A stretch of DNA of 11,922 bases from contig CAYMFD010000111.1 in assembly GCA_964389475.1 (NCBI GenBank), positions 1-11,922 of the forward strand, given 5' to 3'. The notes under the pieces were generated by a model, which was not told where the DNA came from, did not search any database, and saw nothing but the letters and a program-made list of their open reading frames with translations. Of this stretch, positions 1 through 8,500 are shown in pieces. The translations under genes and the position numbers were made by a program. The stretch is from CAYMFD01 sp964389475. GTDB taxonomy: Bacteria > Bacteroidota > Bacteroidia > Chitinophagales > Saprospiraceae. Position 1 is the stretch's first letter, and each line of letters begins with the position of its first letter.

Positions 1-488
1 TACTGTACCAGTAAGCCTCTCTTACCGGGATGATCAGCGCTGACATCTACCACGGATCTGGTAGTTCCTGGGTCCATGATCTTATGGGGGGCGATCAGCC
101 ACCAGCTATCATTACACCAGAACGACCATGCTCGCGCGATAGCATTAGCTAGGTCGTCGCCGTTGAGAGGCTCGCCTTTGCGACTGGCTACACCCGTCTG
201 CTCGTCGAGATCCATCTTGACGACGGTACTGCCGTACGATATCTGTGCATGGTTGCTAGGTACATGCCACACATACTTATGGTTACCCGGAAATGCCCAA
301 GACACCCACTTGGTATCTGCTAGTTGGTCGTGCTTGATATTATTTAGCACCTCTGTGGCTAGTGCCTCTGCAGCAGGACCCTCTACGCTGGCAGGTATGG
401 GCTCGTCCATGACCTTGACAGCTACCACTAGTCCCACGACAAGAATGATCAGGATGATGGCCAGCCATTTTAGTATTCGTTTAATCAT
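1..488 (-). CDS. Membrane-anchored protein of unknown function, 3' end cut by the window edge
   Basis: An open frame runs from an ATG (complement of 486-488) to the left edge without a stop, giving 162 codons; the C-terminus is missing. The protein begins MIKRILKWLAIILIILVVG, a short basic segment followed by one hydrophobic helix (about residues 8-23), so it is an uncleaved N-terminal anchor or a signal peptide. The remainder is soluble and aromatic-rich, with segments such as WVSWAFPGNHKYVWHV and CNDSWWLIAPHKIMDPGT. From memory, proteins with this kind of NDS(F/W)WL..P.K segment recur in Bacteroidota as uncharacterised proteins of roughly 250 residues, but I cannot name a domain. No Shine-Dalgarno and no clear -7 element were found upstream. 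It is transcribed divergently from rplY. The frame looks genuinely coding (anchor followed by folded-protein-like sequence, Asp/Glu/Lys-balanced), whereas the opposite-strand frame over the same bases reads as low-complexity Ser/Thr/Leu shadow. Function unknown. Confidence 0.8.
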   Translation of the reverse strand, partial: MIKRILKWLAIILIILVVGLVVAVKVMDEPIPASVEGPAAEALATEVLNNIKHDQLADTKWVSWAFPGNHKYVWHVPSNHAQISYGSTVVKMDLDEQTGVASRKGEPLNGDDLANAIARAWSFWCNDSWWLIAPHKIMDPGTTRSVVDVSADHPGKRGLLVQ

Positions 489-787
489 GGTATAGCATGG
501 TGTATGAGTTAGAGTAACGATTGAGGACTTAAAAGGTTAGCAGGAGGCGTAGTTTGCGGGGGATCGGTTATACTATATCAACCTGCGTTTTACACCTCAA
601 GCTTGGTGATTTCATACTGATAGTCCTCATTAATAAGTGAGTATATATCGAAATAGATATGATTACACTTTCGAGTAGGCTAGGTCACGAGACCTGAAAA
701 CCAACAAATTACAATCTTATTTGCGTCACTGATCTAAAGAAATGTATCTTTGCACTCCTTTTAAGAAATCTATATAAATACTACGCC
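489..787. other. Divergent intergenic region upstream of rplY
   Basis: This 299-base stretch separates the minus-strand anchored protein from rplY. No plausible coding frame or tRNA was seen. The only confident signal is the rplY promoter at 720-752. A small hairpin, AGGTC (682-686) with GACCT (691-695) and a 4-nt loop, lies upstream of that promoter, and a second AT-rich one, ATATC/GATAT, lies just before 661. Neither has a U-tract, and both may be chance. Confidence 0.5.
720..752 (+). promoter_or_regulatory. Bacteroidota-type promoter of rplY
   Basis: TTTG at 720-723 is followed after 21 nt by TATCTTTG at 745-752. This is a full match to the known Bacteroidota housekeeping consensus (TTG near -33 and TAnnTTTG near -7). 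The predicted transcript would start near 758-760 and have a leader of about 28-30 nt to the rplY ATG. There is no Shine-Dalgarno in that leader, as is usual in the phylum. Confidence 0.8.
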
Positions 788-1408
788 ATGCAGGTAGTCA
801 GCTTCAGCGGTAATAAGAGAGAGAATCTCGGTAAGAAACATAACGTCCAGTTACGTAAGCAAGGTCTAGTGCCCGCCGTACTTTATGGCCAAGGCATAAG
901 TGAGTCATTTAGCTTGACGCCTAAGGATATCAAAGGTCTAGTGTATACGCCAGACTTTAAGCTAGCCAACCTTAGTCTAGAAGGCAAGGAGTATAATTGC
1001 TTTATCAAGGACATTCAGTTTCACCCAGTGACAGACGAGATCCTACACGTTGATTTCCTATCATTGACGGACGGTGTACCTGTTAATGTCAAGGTACCAC
1101 TACGTACAGTAGGTGTGTCTGAGGGTGTAAAGCTTGGTGGTAAGCTGATACAGCAGATCAGAAAGATCGACGTAAGAACTACACCTGATAATATGATAGA
1201 CCATGTAGAGGTTGACATCTCTGGTCTAGACCTAGGTGACTCAGTGAGAGTAAGAGACATCAAGCCAGTGGCGGGTGTGGAGATATTAAATATACCAGCT
1301 ACTCCAGTTGCTATGGTAGAGATACCTAGAGCTCTAAGAAGTGCATCAGCAGCAGAAGAAGATGGAGCCGCACCTGCAGAAGCAGTAGAGGCGACAGAAG
1401 AAGCATAA
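788..1408 (+). CDS. rplY: 50S ribosomal protein bL25, long Ctc-type form
   Basis: This 206-residue protein binds 5S rRNA as part of the large ribosomal subunit. The N-terminal bL25 domain (about residues 4-92) shows the hallmark segments LRKQGLVPAVLYG (22-34) and KDIQFHPVTDEILHVDFL (74-91). A second beta-rich Ctc/TL5-type domain follows (about 98-182, with VPLRTVGVSEGVKLGG at 103-118). The tail from about 185 is disordered and rich in Ala and Glu. The length fits the two-domain Ctc/TL5 form, not the roughly 95-residue E. coli form. The ATG at 788 lies about 35 nt downstream of a consensus promoter, and nothing upstream in frame is preferable. A strong terminator 26 nt after the stop makes this a single-gene unit. 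In many bacteria rplY is followed by pth; here the next gene is secA. Confidence 0.96.
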   Translation: MQVVSFSGNKRENLGKKHNVQLRKQGLVPAVLYGQGISESFSLTPKDIKGLVYTPDFKLANLSLEGKEYNCFIKDIQFHPVTDEILHVDFLSLTDGVPVNVKVPLRTVGVSEGVKLGGKLIQQIRKIDVRTTPDNMIDHVEVDISGLDLGDSVRVRDIKPVAGVEILNIPATPVAMVEIPRALRSASAAEEDGAAPAEAVEATEEA

Positions 1409-1433
1409 TTACTCAGCGTTTGCTAGTAATGCT

Positions 1434-1472
1434 AAAAGAGGCAATTCGAGAGATTCGAGTTGCCTCTTTTTT
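1434..1472 (+). terminator. Strong intrinsic terminator of rplY
   Basis: AAAAGAGGCAA (1434-1444) pairs with TTGCCTCTTTTTT (1460-1472). The stem continues inward through TTCGAG (1445-1450) against TTCGAG (1454-1459) with four Watson-Crick pairs and two G-U pairs, leaving an AGA loop. The 3' arm ends in a run of T, so this is a classic Rho-independent terminator. The A-run on the 5' side would also let it act on transcripts from the opposite strand. Confidence 0.93.
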
Positions 1473-1548
1473 GTTTGATAAGACACTATGTCAGTTATTC
1501 CTGCTTGGAATGGATTATGATCTACCTAGATATAGCAATGCGAAAACA

Positions 1549-1556
1549 TATCTTTG
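1549..1556 (+). promoter_or_regulatory. Candidate secA promoter (-7 element)
   Basis: TATCTTTG is a perfect TAnnTTTG -7 element and is identical to the rplY element. The position where a -33 TTG should lie (about 1525-1527) reads CCT, so the match is only half complete. If used, transcription would start near 1562-1564, giving secA a leader of about 80 nt that contains the hairpin at 1570-1585. It lies downstream of the rplY terminator, where secA needs its own promoter. Confidence 0.6.
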
Positions 1557-1569
1557 CAGAGCTGTACCA

Positions 1570-1585
1570 TGGGTGCTACCACCCA
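1570..1585 (+). promoter_or_regulatory. Hairpin in the secA 5' leader
   Basis: TGGGTG (1570-1575) and CACCCA (1580-1585) form a perfect 6-bp stem with a CTAC loop. It starts about 7 nt after the transcription start predicted from the -7 element at 1549-1556, and ends 57 nt before the secA ATG. No U-tract follows, so it is not a terminator. A 5'-end hairpin could stabilise the mRNA or serve as a regulatory site; its role is unknown. Confidence 0.45.
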
Positions 1586-1642
1586 GGATACTTATCTCGA
1601 TACCTACGGCTGTATACTACTACCGCCGCTAAAAATATATAG

Positions 1643-4600
1643 ATGCTTAAACTGTTTAAGAAAGTCTTCGGTACCAAGTATGACCGCGACGTTAAGGCAT
1701 ATGCGCCTGTAGTAGACCAGATTAATACTCACTTCGAATCATACAGCAGTCTCAGTAATGACGAATTGCGCGGCAAGACCATTGAGTTTAGGCAGCGTAT
1801 CGCTGATCACCTCCAAGGGATCGATCAGACCATCGAGGACCTCCAGCAGCAAGCTAGAGACACGGTAGATCTCAATGAGAAAGAGGCTGTATACAATCAG
1901 GTAGATGATACCCGAAAGCAGCGTGACGAAGAACTTGAGGATATACTCAGGCAGTTGCTGCCGGAGGCATTTGCTGTAGTAAAGGAGACAGCTAGGCGGT
2001 TTTCTCAAAATGAGGTCATGACCGCTACGGTTACCGACCTTGATAGAGAACTCGCCGCACAGTCGCACAAGGCTTATGTCACAGTCGACGGTGATCAAGT
2101 CACCTACCAGACTACCTGGCTGGCAGCAGGTGGTGAGGTCACGTGGAATATGGTACACTACGACGTACAGTTGATAGGTGGTCAAGTACTGCATGACGGT
2201 AAGATTGCCGAGATGGCTACAGGTGAGGGTAAGACACTAGTCGCCACACTACCCGCCTACCTCAATGGCATCTCCGGCGAAGGAGTACATGTCATCACCG
2301 TCAATGACTATCTGGCACGTCGGGATAGTGAGTGGGTAGGTCCGATATTTGAGTTTCTACACCTGACAGTAGACTGTATAGACAAGCACAGACCGCACTC
2401 TCCAGGTAGGGTAGCAGCTTATAAGGCCGACATTACCTACGGAACCAACAATGAATTTGGCTTTGACTACCTAAGAGACAACATGGTCCGCTCCTCAGGG
2501 GAGATGGTGCAGGGCAAACACCACTATGCGATGATTGATGAGGTGGATTCGGTATTGATAGATGATGCCCGGACACCATTGATCATCTCTGGTCCAGTAC
2601 CCAAGGGCAGTGAGGAGCAAGAGTATGAGGCTTTAAAGCCCAAGATCGAAGGCCTATTTAGTCAGCAGCGAAAGCTAGCGACCAAGTATCTAGCAGATGC
2701 TAAGAGCCTCTTTAAAGAAGGCAAACTAGGCCATGAGGAGGGCGATGCAGGCATGGCCTTGCTACGTACCTATCGTGCCTTGCCTAAGTATAGACCGCTG
2801 ATCAAGTTCCTTAGTGAAGAAGGCGTCAAGGTAACCCTCCAGAAAGCGGAGAACTTCTACATGCAGGAGCAGGGCAAGAACATGCACATCGTCGATGCTC
2901 CGCTATATTTTAAGATCGAAGAGAAGACCAGAAGCGTCGAACTAACGGATAAAGGTGCTGACTATCTAGCCAAGGGGCAAAATGATGTCGACTTCTTTAT
3001 CATGCCGGATATCGCTGAGGAGATGCAGCTGATAGAGTCAAGGGAGCAAGAGGCTGGCGAGACCTTATCTGAGGAGCGGGACCAACTCGTACAAGATTAC
3101 GCCATAAAGTCACGACGTCTACACTCTGTCAGTCAGCTGCTCAAGGCTTACACACTATTCGAAAAAGACCAAGAATATGTCGTGATGGATAATGAGGTCA
3201 AGATCGTCGATGAGCAGACAGGCCGTATGATGGAGGGTCGTCGCTACTCTGACGGACTACATCAGGCGATAGAGGCTAAGGAGAATGTGAAGATCGGTGA
3301 GCTCACGCAGACATATGCTACAGTCACCTTGCAGAACTACTTCCGGATGTATCATAAGCTATCCGGTATGACGGGTACAGCCGAGACGGAGGCTGGCGAG
3401 CTCTGGGAGATCTACAAGCTGGATGTAGTCGTAATACCTACAAACAGGCCTATACAGCGTGATGACAAGGATGACCTCGTCTATAAGACGGCCAAGGAGA
3501 AGTTTAATGCCGTGATCGACGACATACAGACGCTTACTAGTCAGGGTAGACCTGTACTGGTTGGTACTACATCTGTCGAGATATCGGAGTTGCTGAGTAG
3601 GATGCTACGCCTGCGCAAGATCGATCACAATGTGCTTAACGCGAAGCAGCACCAGCGCGAGGCGGAGATAGTCTCTGAGGCAGGTAATCCTGGTAAGGTC
3701 ACGATAGCCACCAATATGGCGGGTCGTGGAACAGATATCAAGCTATCAGCTGAGGTCAAGGCAAGTGGAGGTCTAGCCATCATCGCCACAGAGCGACACG
3801 ATAGTCGTCGTGTAGATAGACAGTTGCGTGGTCGTGCTGGTCGTCAGGGAGACCCTGGATCATCACAGTTTTACGTATCGCTGGAGGATAGCCTCATGCG
3901 TATGTTCCAGAGTGATCGTATCGCCAAGGTGATGGATAAGATGGGCCACAAAGAGGGTGAGGTCATACAGCACTCCATGGTCAGCAAGTCGATAGAACGA
4001 GCTCAGAAAAAAGTAGAAGAAAATGCATTCGGCGTACGTAAGCGACTGCTAGAGTACGATGATGTAATGAATATCCAACGGGAGGCGATCTACAAGAAGA
4101 GACGTCATGCCCTAGAAGGAGAGCGACTATCTGTTGACCTCAATAACATGTTTGAGGGACTGACAGAAAACATGATCCTCGACCATAAGCGTGGTGGCTC
4201 GTTTGAGACATTCAGGACAGAAAGTATGCGCATACTAGGCCTTGATCCTAGTTTCGACGAGCAGCAGTTCGCTGATGTCAGCGAAGACGACCTCCTAGAC
4301 GGTTATCAGACCCAGGTCAATGATAGTTACTCCAGAAAAGGTGGCCACATCGCCGAGCTATTACTACCTGTCATCAAGCAAGTGTACGAAAAAGAAGGCC
4401 ACAAGTACAAGCGTATTGCCATCAACTACACAGATGGTAGGAGCAAACAACTACCCATATCAGCCGACCTCAAGGACGCAGTAGATAGTAATGGTAGCAG
4501 CATTATGCGAGACATCGAAAAGGCTATAACGCTAGCCCTGATTGATGAGAATTGGAAGGAGCACCTTCGCTCTATGGATGAGCTTAAGGAGTCTGTACAG

Positions 4601-4972
4601 TCAGCGTCTTTTGAGCAGAAGGACCCACTTGTGATTTACAAGATGGAGGCCTACAATCTGTTTGAGGAGCTGATCTATAAGGTTAACCACGACGTATGTT
4701 CGTACCTAATGAATGGTATGATAATGGTCGGATCTCCAGATCAAGTGCGAGAAGCCAAGGAGCAGAAGTCTGACCTCAATCAAGCGCAGACCAGTCGAGA
4801 GTCAGGGATGAGCCGTAGTGAAGCAGCTATGCGAGAGGCAGCCATGCGAGCAGGCCAGCAGCAACGCCAAAAGGTAGAGACTGTTCGTCGTGATCAACCC
4901 AAGGTAGGCCGCAACGAAGCCTGTCCATGTGGTAGTGGCAAGAAGTACAAGCACTGCCACGGTAAGAAGTAA
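1643..4972 (+). CDS. secA: Protein translocase ATPase SecA, Bacteroidota-type long form
   Basis: SecA is the ATP-driven motor that pushes preproteins through SecYEG in the inner membrane. Visible motifs in order: Walker A ATGEGKT (192-198); the DEVD Walker B (299-302); the signature GRMMEGRRYSDGLHQ starting at 527; TNMAGRGTDIKL (690-701); LRGRAGRQGD (728-737), the arginine-finger region of NBD2. The extreme C-terminus carries the zinc-binding SEC-C tail, with C1094, C1096, C1105 and H1106, used to contact SecB or ribosomes. At 1,109 residues it is about 200 longer than E. coli SecA (901). Much of the excess is in the preprotein cross-linking region (about 330-470) and in a long charged linker before the zinc tail, as is common in Bacteroidota. 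The ATG at 1643 gives the normal N-terminus (MLKLFKKVFGTKYDRD). There is no Shine-Dalgarno. It stands alone after the rplY terminator. No frameshift or missing catalytic residue was seen. Confidence 0.98.
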   Translation: MLKLFKKVFGTKYDRDVKAYAPVVDQINTHFESYSSLSNDELRGKTIEFRQRIADHLQGIDQTIEDLQQQARDTVDLNEKEAVYNQVDDTRKQRDEELEDILRQLLPEAFAVVKETARRFSQNEVMTATVTDLDRELAAQSHKAYVTVDGDQVTYQTTWLAAGGEVTWNMVHYDVQLIGGQVLHDGKIAEMATGEGKTLVATLPAYLNGISGEGVHVITVNDYLARRDSEWVGPIFEFLHLTVDCIDKHRPHSPGRVAAYKADITYGTNNEFGFDYLRDNMVRSSGEMVQGKHHYAMIDEVDSVLIDDARTPLIISGPVPKGSEEQEYEALKPKIEGLFSQQRKLATKYLADAKSLFKEGKLGHEEGDAGMALLRTYRALPKYRPLIKFLSEEGVKVTLQKAENFYMQEQGKNMHIVDAPLYFKIEEKTRSVELTDKGADYLAKGQNDVDFFIMPDIAEEMQLIESREQEAGETLSEERDQLVQDYAIKSRRLHSVSQLLKAYTLFEKDQEYVVMDNEVKIVDEQTGRMMEGRRYSDGLHQAIEAKENVKIGELTQTYATVTLQNYFRMYHKLSGMTGTAETEAGELWEIYKLDVVVIPTNRPIQRDDKDDLVYKTAKEKFNAVIDDIQTLTSQGRPVLVGTTSVEISELLSRMLRLRKIDHNVLNAKQHQREAEIVSEAGNPGKVTIATNMAGRGTDIKLSAEVKASGGLAIIATERHDSRRVDRQLRGRAGRQGDPGSSQFYVSLEDSLMRMFQSDRIAKVMDKMGHKEGEVIQHSMVSKSIERAQKKVEENAFGVRKRLLEYDDVMNIQREAIYKKRRHALEGERLSVDLNNMFEGLTENMILDHKRGGSFETFRTESMRILGLDPSFDEQQFADVSEDDLLDGYQTQVNDSYSRKGGHIAELLLPVIKQVYEKEGHKYKRIAINYTDGRSKQLPISADLKDAVDSNGSSIMRDIEKAITLALIDENWKEHLRSMDELKESVQSASFEQKDPLVIYKMEAYNLFEELIYKVNHDVCSYLMNGMIMVGSPDQVREAKEQKSDLNQAQTSRESGMSRSEAAMREAAMRAGQQQRQKVETVRRDQPKVGRNEACPCGSGKKYKHCHGKK

Positions 4973-4986
4973 CACCTAGGTGTTTT
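4971..4986 (+). terminator. Possible weak terminator after secA
   Basis: AACACCTAGGTGTT (4971-4984) is a perfect 14-nt palindrome beginning inside the secA stop codon, followed by only two more T before C. As a hairpin it would have a 5-bp stem (AACAC/GTGTT) with a CTAG loop and a tail of four T in all. This is weak for an intrinsic terminator but is the only candidate directly after secA. Confidence 0.35.
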
Positions 4987-5015
4987 CGCCGACGATAGTA
5001 TTAAAGTGATCATAT

Positions 5016-5035
5016 CACAGCAAGGTATCGCTGTG
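5016..5035. repeat. Inverted repeat between secA and the lipoprotein gene
   Basis: CACAGC (5016-5021) and GCTGTG (5030-5035) form a perfect 6-bp stem with an 8-nt loop. It lies about 20 nt upstream of the -7-like element of the following gene and has no U-tract. It could be part of the secA 3' end or an operator-like site. Function unknown. Confidence 0.4.
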
Positions 5036-5053
5036 CCATCACGTCTCAACTGC

Positions 5054-5061
5054 TATCTTTA
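5054..5061 (+). promoter_or_regulatory. -7-like element directly upstream of the lipoprotein gene
   Basis: TATCTTTA differs from TAnnTTTG only in the last base. It ends four bases before the ATG at 5066, so a start site at the usual distance would fall on or beside the ATG, implying a leaderless mRNA. No TTG is found at the -33 position (5030-5032 reads GCT). The element sits in the loop and arms of a small hairpin, TGCTA-TCTT-TAGCA (5051-5064). It may be coincidental, in which case the pair would be read through from secA. Confidence 0.35.
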
Positions 5062-5065
5062 GCAG

Positions 5066-5530
5066 ATGATAACACGCATGCTTATTATTGCCACGGTAAT
5101 AACTCTAGTCACCACAGGGTGCAAAACAACCGATCAGGTCATTGCCTCACCAGAAGAGTACACGGGGGACAAACTCGTTTTTGGTAGCGGTGGTGGTTTC
5201 ACAGGACAGTATGAGACATACACCTTGCTAGATAATGGGGTACTGTTCGTCGGTAATGGTGCGGCGGGCTCTGGCCTCGTTCGGGCTTTGCCACTAGATA
5301 AGACCACGACTACTCAGATGTTTACTAACTTTTCTTCGCTCGGTCTTGACAAGATGATCGTGCGAGACCCTGGCAACTTATCCTACTTTGTCGAGCGACA
5401 GGTAGGCGATACTAAGCATAGACTCACCTGGGGTGGCAATCAGCAGAAAGTCCCAGAAGTCGTTGAGAAATACTACCTAAACTTATACAAGCTAGCACGC
5501 CGGCAGAAGGCTATGCCACTAACAAGATAA
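5066..5530 (+). CDS. Small lipoprotein paired with an M4 protease; possible emfourin-like inhibitor
   Basis: A 154-residue protein with a lipoprotein signal peptide: basic R4, hydrophobic stretch 5-16, and lipobox VTTGC with the acylated Cys at 19. The next residue is Lys, followed by a short linker. The mature domain starts about residue 36 with KLVFGSGGGFTGQYETYTLL; GGGFTG is at 42-47. Later come PGNLSYFVE (102-110) and HRLTWGG (118-124), then a helical end with paired basic residues. This order (GGF.G start, beta strands, helix, a strand region, final helix) recalls emfourin, the small M4-metalloprotease inhibitor encoded beside protealysin; this is from memory, with no alignment run. The stop is one base before the ATG of the M4 protease gene, so the two are surely translated from one mRNA. 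I chose the first ATG because the later one (M5) would lose the only basic residue of the signal peptide. Similar lipoproteins also occur in Bacteroidota away from proteases, so the inhibitor role is a hypothesis. Confidence 0.85.
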   Translation: MITRMLIIATVITLVTTGCKTTDQVIASPEEYTGDKLVFGSGGGFTGQYETYTLLDNGVLFVGNGAAGSGLVRALPLDKTTTTQMFTNFSSLGLDKMIVRDPGNLSYFVERQVGDTKHRLTWGGNQQKVPEVVEKYYLNLYKLARRQKAMPLTR

Positions 5531-5531
5531 T

Positions 5532-8500
5532 ATGAAGAAGTACATACTACTAATAGCAGCTATATCATCTAGCGTAGCCCTGTGCGGACAGCAGATCAAA
5601 CCACACATAGGAGATCCACAAGCTGTGGAGTATAAAGACTGGAAGTTTAACCTGCCCGCAGGATATCAAGACGGAATCACCGCACCTAAGTCTAGACAAG
5701 CTGTACAACTACAGTCCATAGACCTCAAGACCGCCAAATTTTCCAAGAGTCTAGGTCTAGACGTCATCGAGCGATACGGTGATCGAGTGACCATGGTCAA
5801 GCCTAATGCTAACTATAAGCCACCATCGTCTAAGAGTTTTGTAGATCATATTAATGTCTACCTCAAGACCGCATCACCCCTGCTTGAGATCAAAGATGCT
5901 GACCAAGCATTTGAGATGATAAATTCATCTAGAGACGATCGCGGCAGCTACCACTACAGGATGCAACACATGTATAAAGGCGTCCATGTCTACGGTAGTG
6001 AGGTCATGCTCCATAGTAATGACGGTACCCAGATCGATGTCATGAACGGTCGTTACTACGACCACCCAGAGTCTCTAGACGTCAATCCTAGTATCGATCT
6101 ACCTACCAGTCAGGCGGCCCTCGTAGACGCTGTAGGTATCCTCGAAGTTGAGGATGACCCCTTGGGACTTTTTGACTTTGACAAAATCACCTCCGAGCTA
6201 GTTATCTATCCCATCGATGGAGGATTTAAGCTAGTCTACCACCATGTAATAGTACCAGAGGTAGGGCAGCGATGGGAGTACTTTGTAGATGCGAACGACG
6301 GAGTAGTTATTGATAAGTACCTCAGTGTCTGTAAACTGCATAATCACGAGCTATCTGATCACACGGCCAAGTGTAACCACAACCACCTGGATACCGACGA
6401 AGTAGAGGTCGACATGCCGCGTGCTCGTCAGAGCCTAACTCCGCCGCCAGATGGACCCATAGCTGTGCCAGGTCAAGATCTATTTAACCGTACCGTCAAC
6501 GTCCAGTCATACGAGGTGAATGATGTGCGATTTATGATTGATGCCTCCAAGGTCAACATCTTTAACGGAGCACAGTCAGACATGCCCGATGCACCAGTAG
6601 GCGCTATATGGACGATCGATGGTAACAATAGACCATTCGCCGATAGGGAGTGGTCGCATGTATTTACGCAAGGCAACTGGTCCGATAAGCGAGCGGAGGT
6701 ATCTGCTCATGTTAACGGGTCAGAGGCTTTCGACTACTTCGAAGAGAAGTTTGGTCGTCGATCTATCAATGGTATGGGCGGTAATATCGTATCGCTTGTC
6801 AATATCTTAGATGAGGATGGTAATGGCCTAGACAATGCCTTCTGGGATGGTCAGTTCATGTACTATGGCGGTGGTCGCGACGTGTTTTTGCCACTGGCTA
6901 GAGGCCTAGACGTAGCTGCACACGAGATGAGCCACGGTGTTATTCAGAATACTGCTAACCTTGTATACAGAGACCAGTCAGGTTCACTCAATGAGTCGTT
7001 CGCCGATATCTTTGGCGCTATGGTAGACCGTGATGACTGGCAGATAGGCGAAGATGTGATACGACCAGACGTAGTATCACCTAATCTATATCCCCTAGGT
7101 GCATTGCGGAGTATGGAGGACCCTAACAATGGTGTCAATGATGCTAACATCACTTACTCATCTGTGGGTAAAGGGTGGCAGCCAAAGCATATGAACGAGT
7201 TCTTTGACGATGTACAAAACCTTAATCAGGGCGGAGTCCATATCAATAGTGGTATACCCAATCACGCCTACTACTTATTTGCAGAGGCGGTAGGTAAGGA
7301 TGTAGCAGAGCAGGTCTATTACCGAGCTCTTACGCAGTACCTGACTCGTAGCTCAGAATTTGTCGATGCCAGAGCAGCCGTATTACTAGCCGCTGAGGTC
7401 GAGGGCCAGGCTGTAGTCGATGCGGCAGCGAGTGCATGGGCAGCCGTGGGCATAGGAGGGAGCAGCAATCCTTCTTCTGGTCCTAGTATCTGTGAGGACC
7501 TAGAGACTAACCCTGGACAGGCTCTCGTACTGCTGACGAATAGTGACCAGACGAGGCTAGACCTCTTCGCAGAGGATGGCACATGGTTGACCCAACAAGC
7601 CAACCTCGCTGACGTAGCCCCACTGAGTAAGCCCAGCGTAACAGACAATGGTAACACCATTATGTACGTAGGTACGGATAATCGTATTCACCTGATCACA
7701 TTTGACTGGTCAGCGGGGACCTTCCAAAACTCCATATTCCAAAATGACCAAGTGTGGCGCAACGTCGTCATCAGCCGAGATGGCCGACTCATAGCCGCCA
7801 CGACGACAGCACAAGACAATAGGGTAATTATCTACGATGCGGTATCAGACTCTCAGCAGAACTTCTTTTTGTTTAATCCCACGTTTACCCAAGGTGTAGA
7901 TGCTGGAGATGTTAACTATAGCGATGCCATGGAGTTCGATCATAGTGGCCAGACGCTGGTCTACGATGCCTTTAATACCCTACAGGGTACATCAGGCACG
8001 ATCGAGTACTGGGATATCGGATTGATCGACGTATGGGATAGGTCTATTGACAACTTTGGATCGGGCGACATACAGAAGCTATTTACAGGACTCTCGGAGG
8101 GCGAGAGTGTGGGTAATCCTACCTTTAGCAAAAACAGCGACTGCGTCATCGCATTTGACTATATCAATGTGTCAAGCGGTCAACCACTATACTCCCTATG
8201 GGCAGTCAATATCGAGGAGCAGGAGGTTGGTATCCTATACGAAAACCTTGTACTCAGCTGGCCTAGCTATAGCCCTAACGATGAACGGCTAGTACATGAC
8301 GCTAGCATCTTTGGTGATGCTGACCTAGGTATCCTCAATCTACGACCTAGTAAGATCGAGACGGTACCCAATACAGAAGACATCTTCGTGCAGGGAGGTC
8401 GCTTAGGTACTTTCTTTGCTAATGGTGAAAGAAGCCTAGTGAGCAGCTTGTCAGAGGTTACGGAGATTGAGAATAATGTAAGCCTCACACCTAACCCAAC

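Noticed and set aside
76..495. 139-codon plus-strand frame
   Set aside because: It lies opposite the better minus-strand gene (1-488), and its translation is Ser/Thr/Leu-rich with no domain-like pattern.
682..695. Hairpin AGGTC-ACGA-GACCT upstream of the rplY promoter as an operator
   Set aside because: A 5-bp stem with no overlap with the promoter and no second copy elsewhere; probably chance.
1420..1642. Two short frames (70 and 60 codons) between rplY and secA, one ending right before the secA ATG; considered as a SecM-like leader peptide
   Set aside because: Both start with TTG at or inside the rplY terminator, and the promoter candidate at 1549 lies within them, so the mRNA would not include their starts. 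No Sec signal or arrest-like motif is convincing.
1569..1713. ATG-started frame overlapping the secA start out of frame
   Set aside because: Its ATG falls inside the hairpin region, the product has no recognisable features, and such overlaps are expected by chance.
5532..5591. Protease signal peptide as a lipoprotein signal (Cys 18)
   Set aside because: The sequence VALCG has Leu at -1 instead of Gly/Ala/Ser, and a T9SS-secreted protease is expected to use signal peptidase I.
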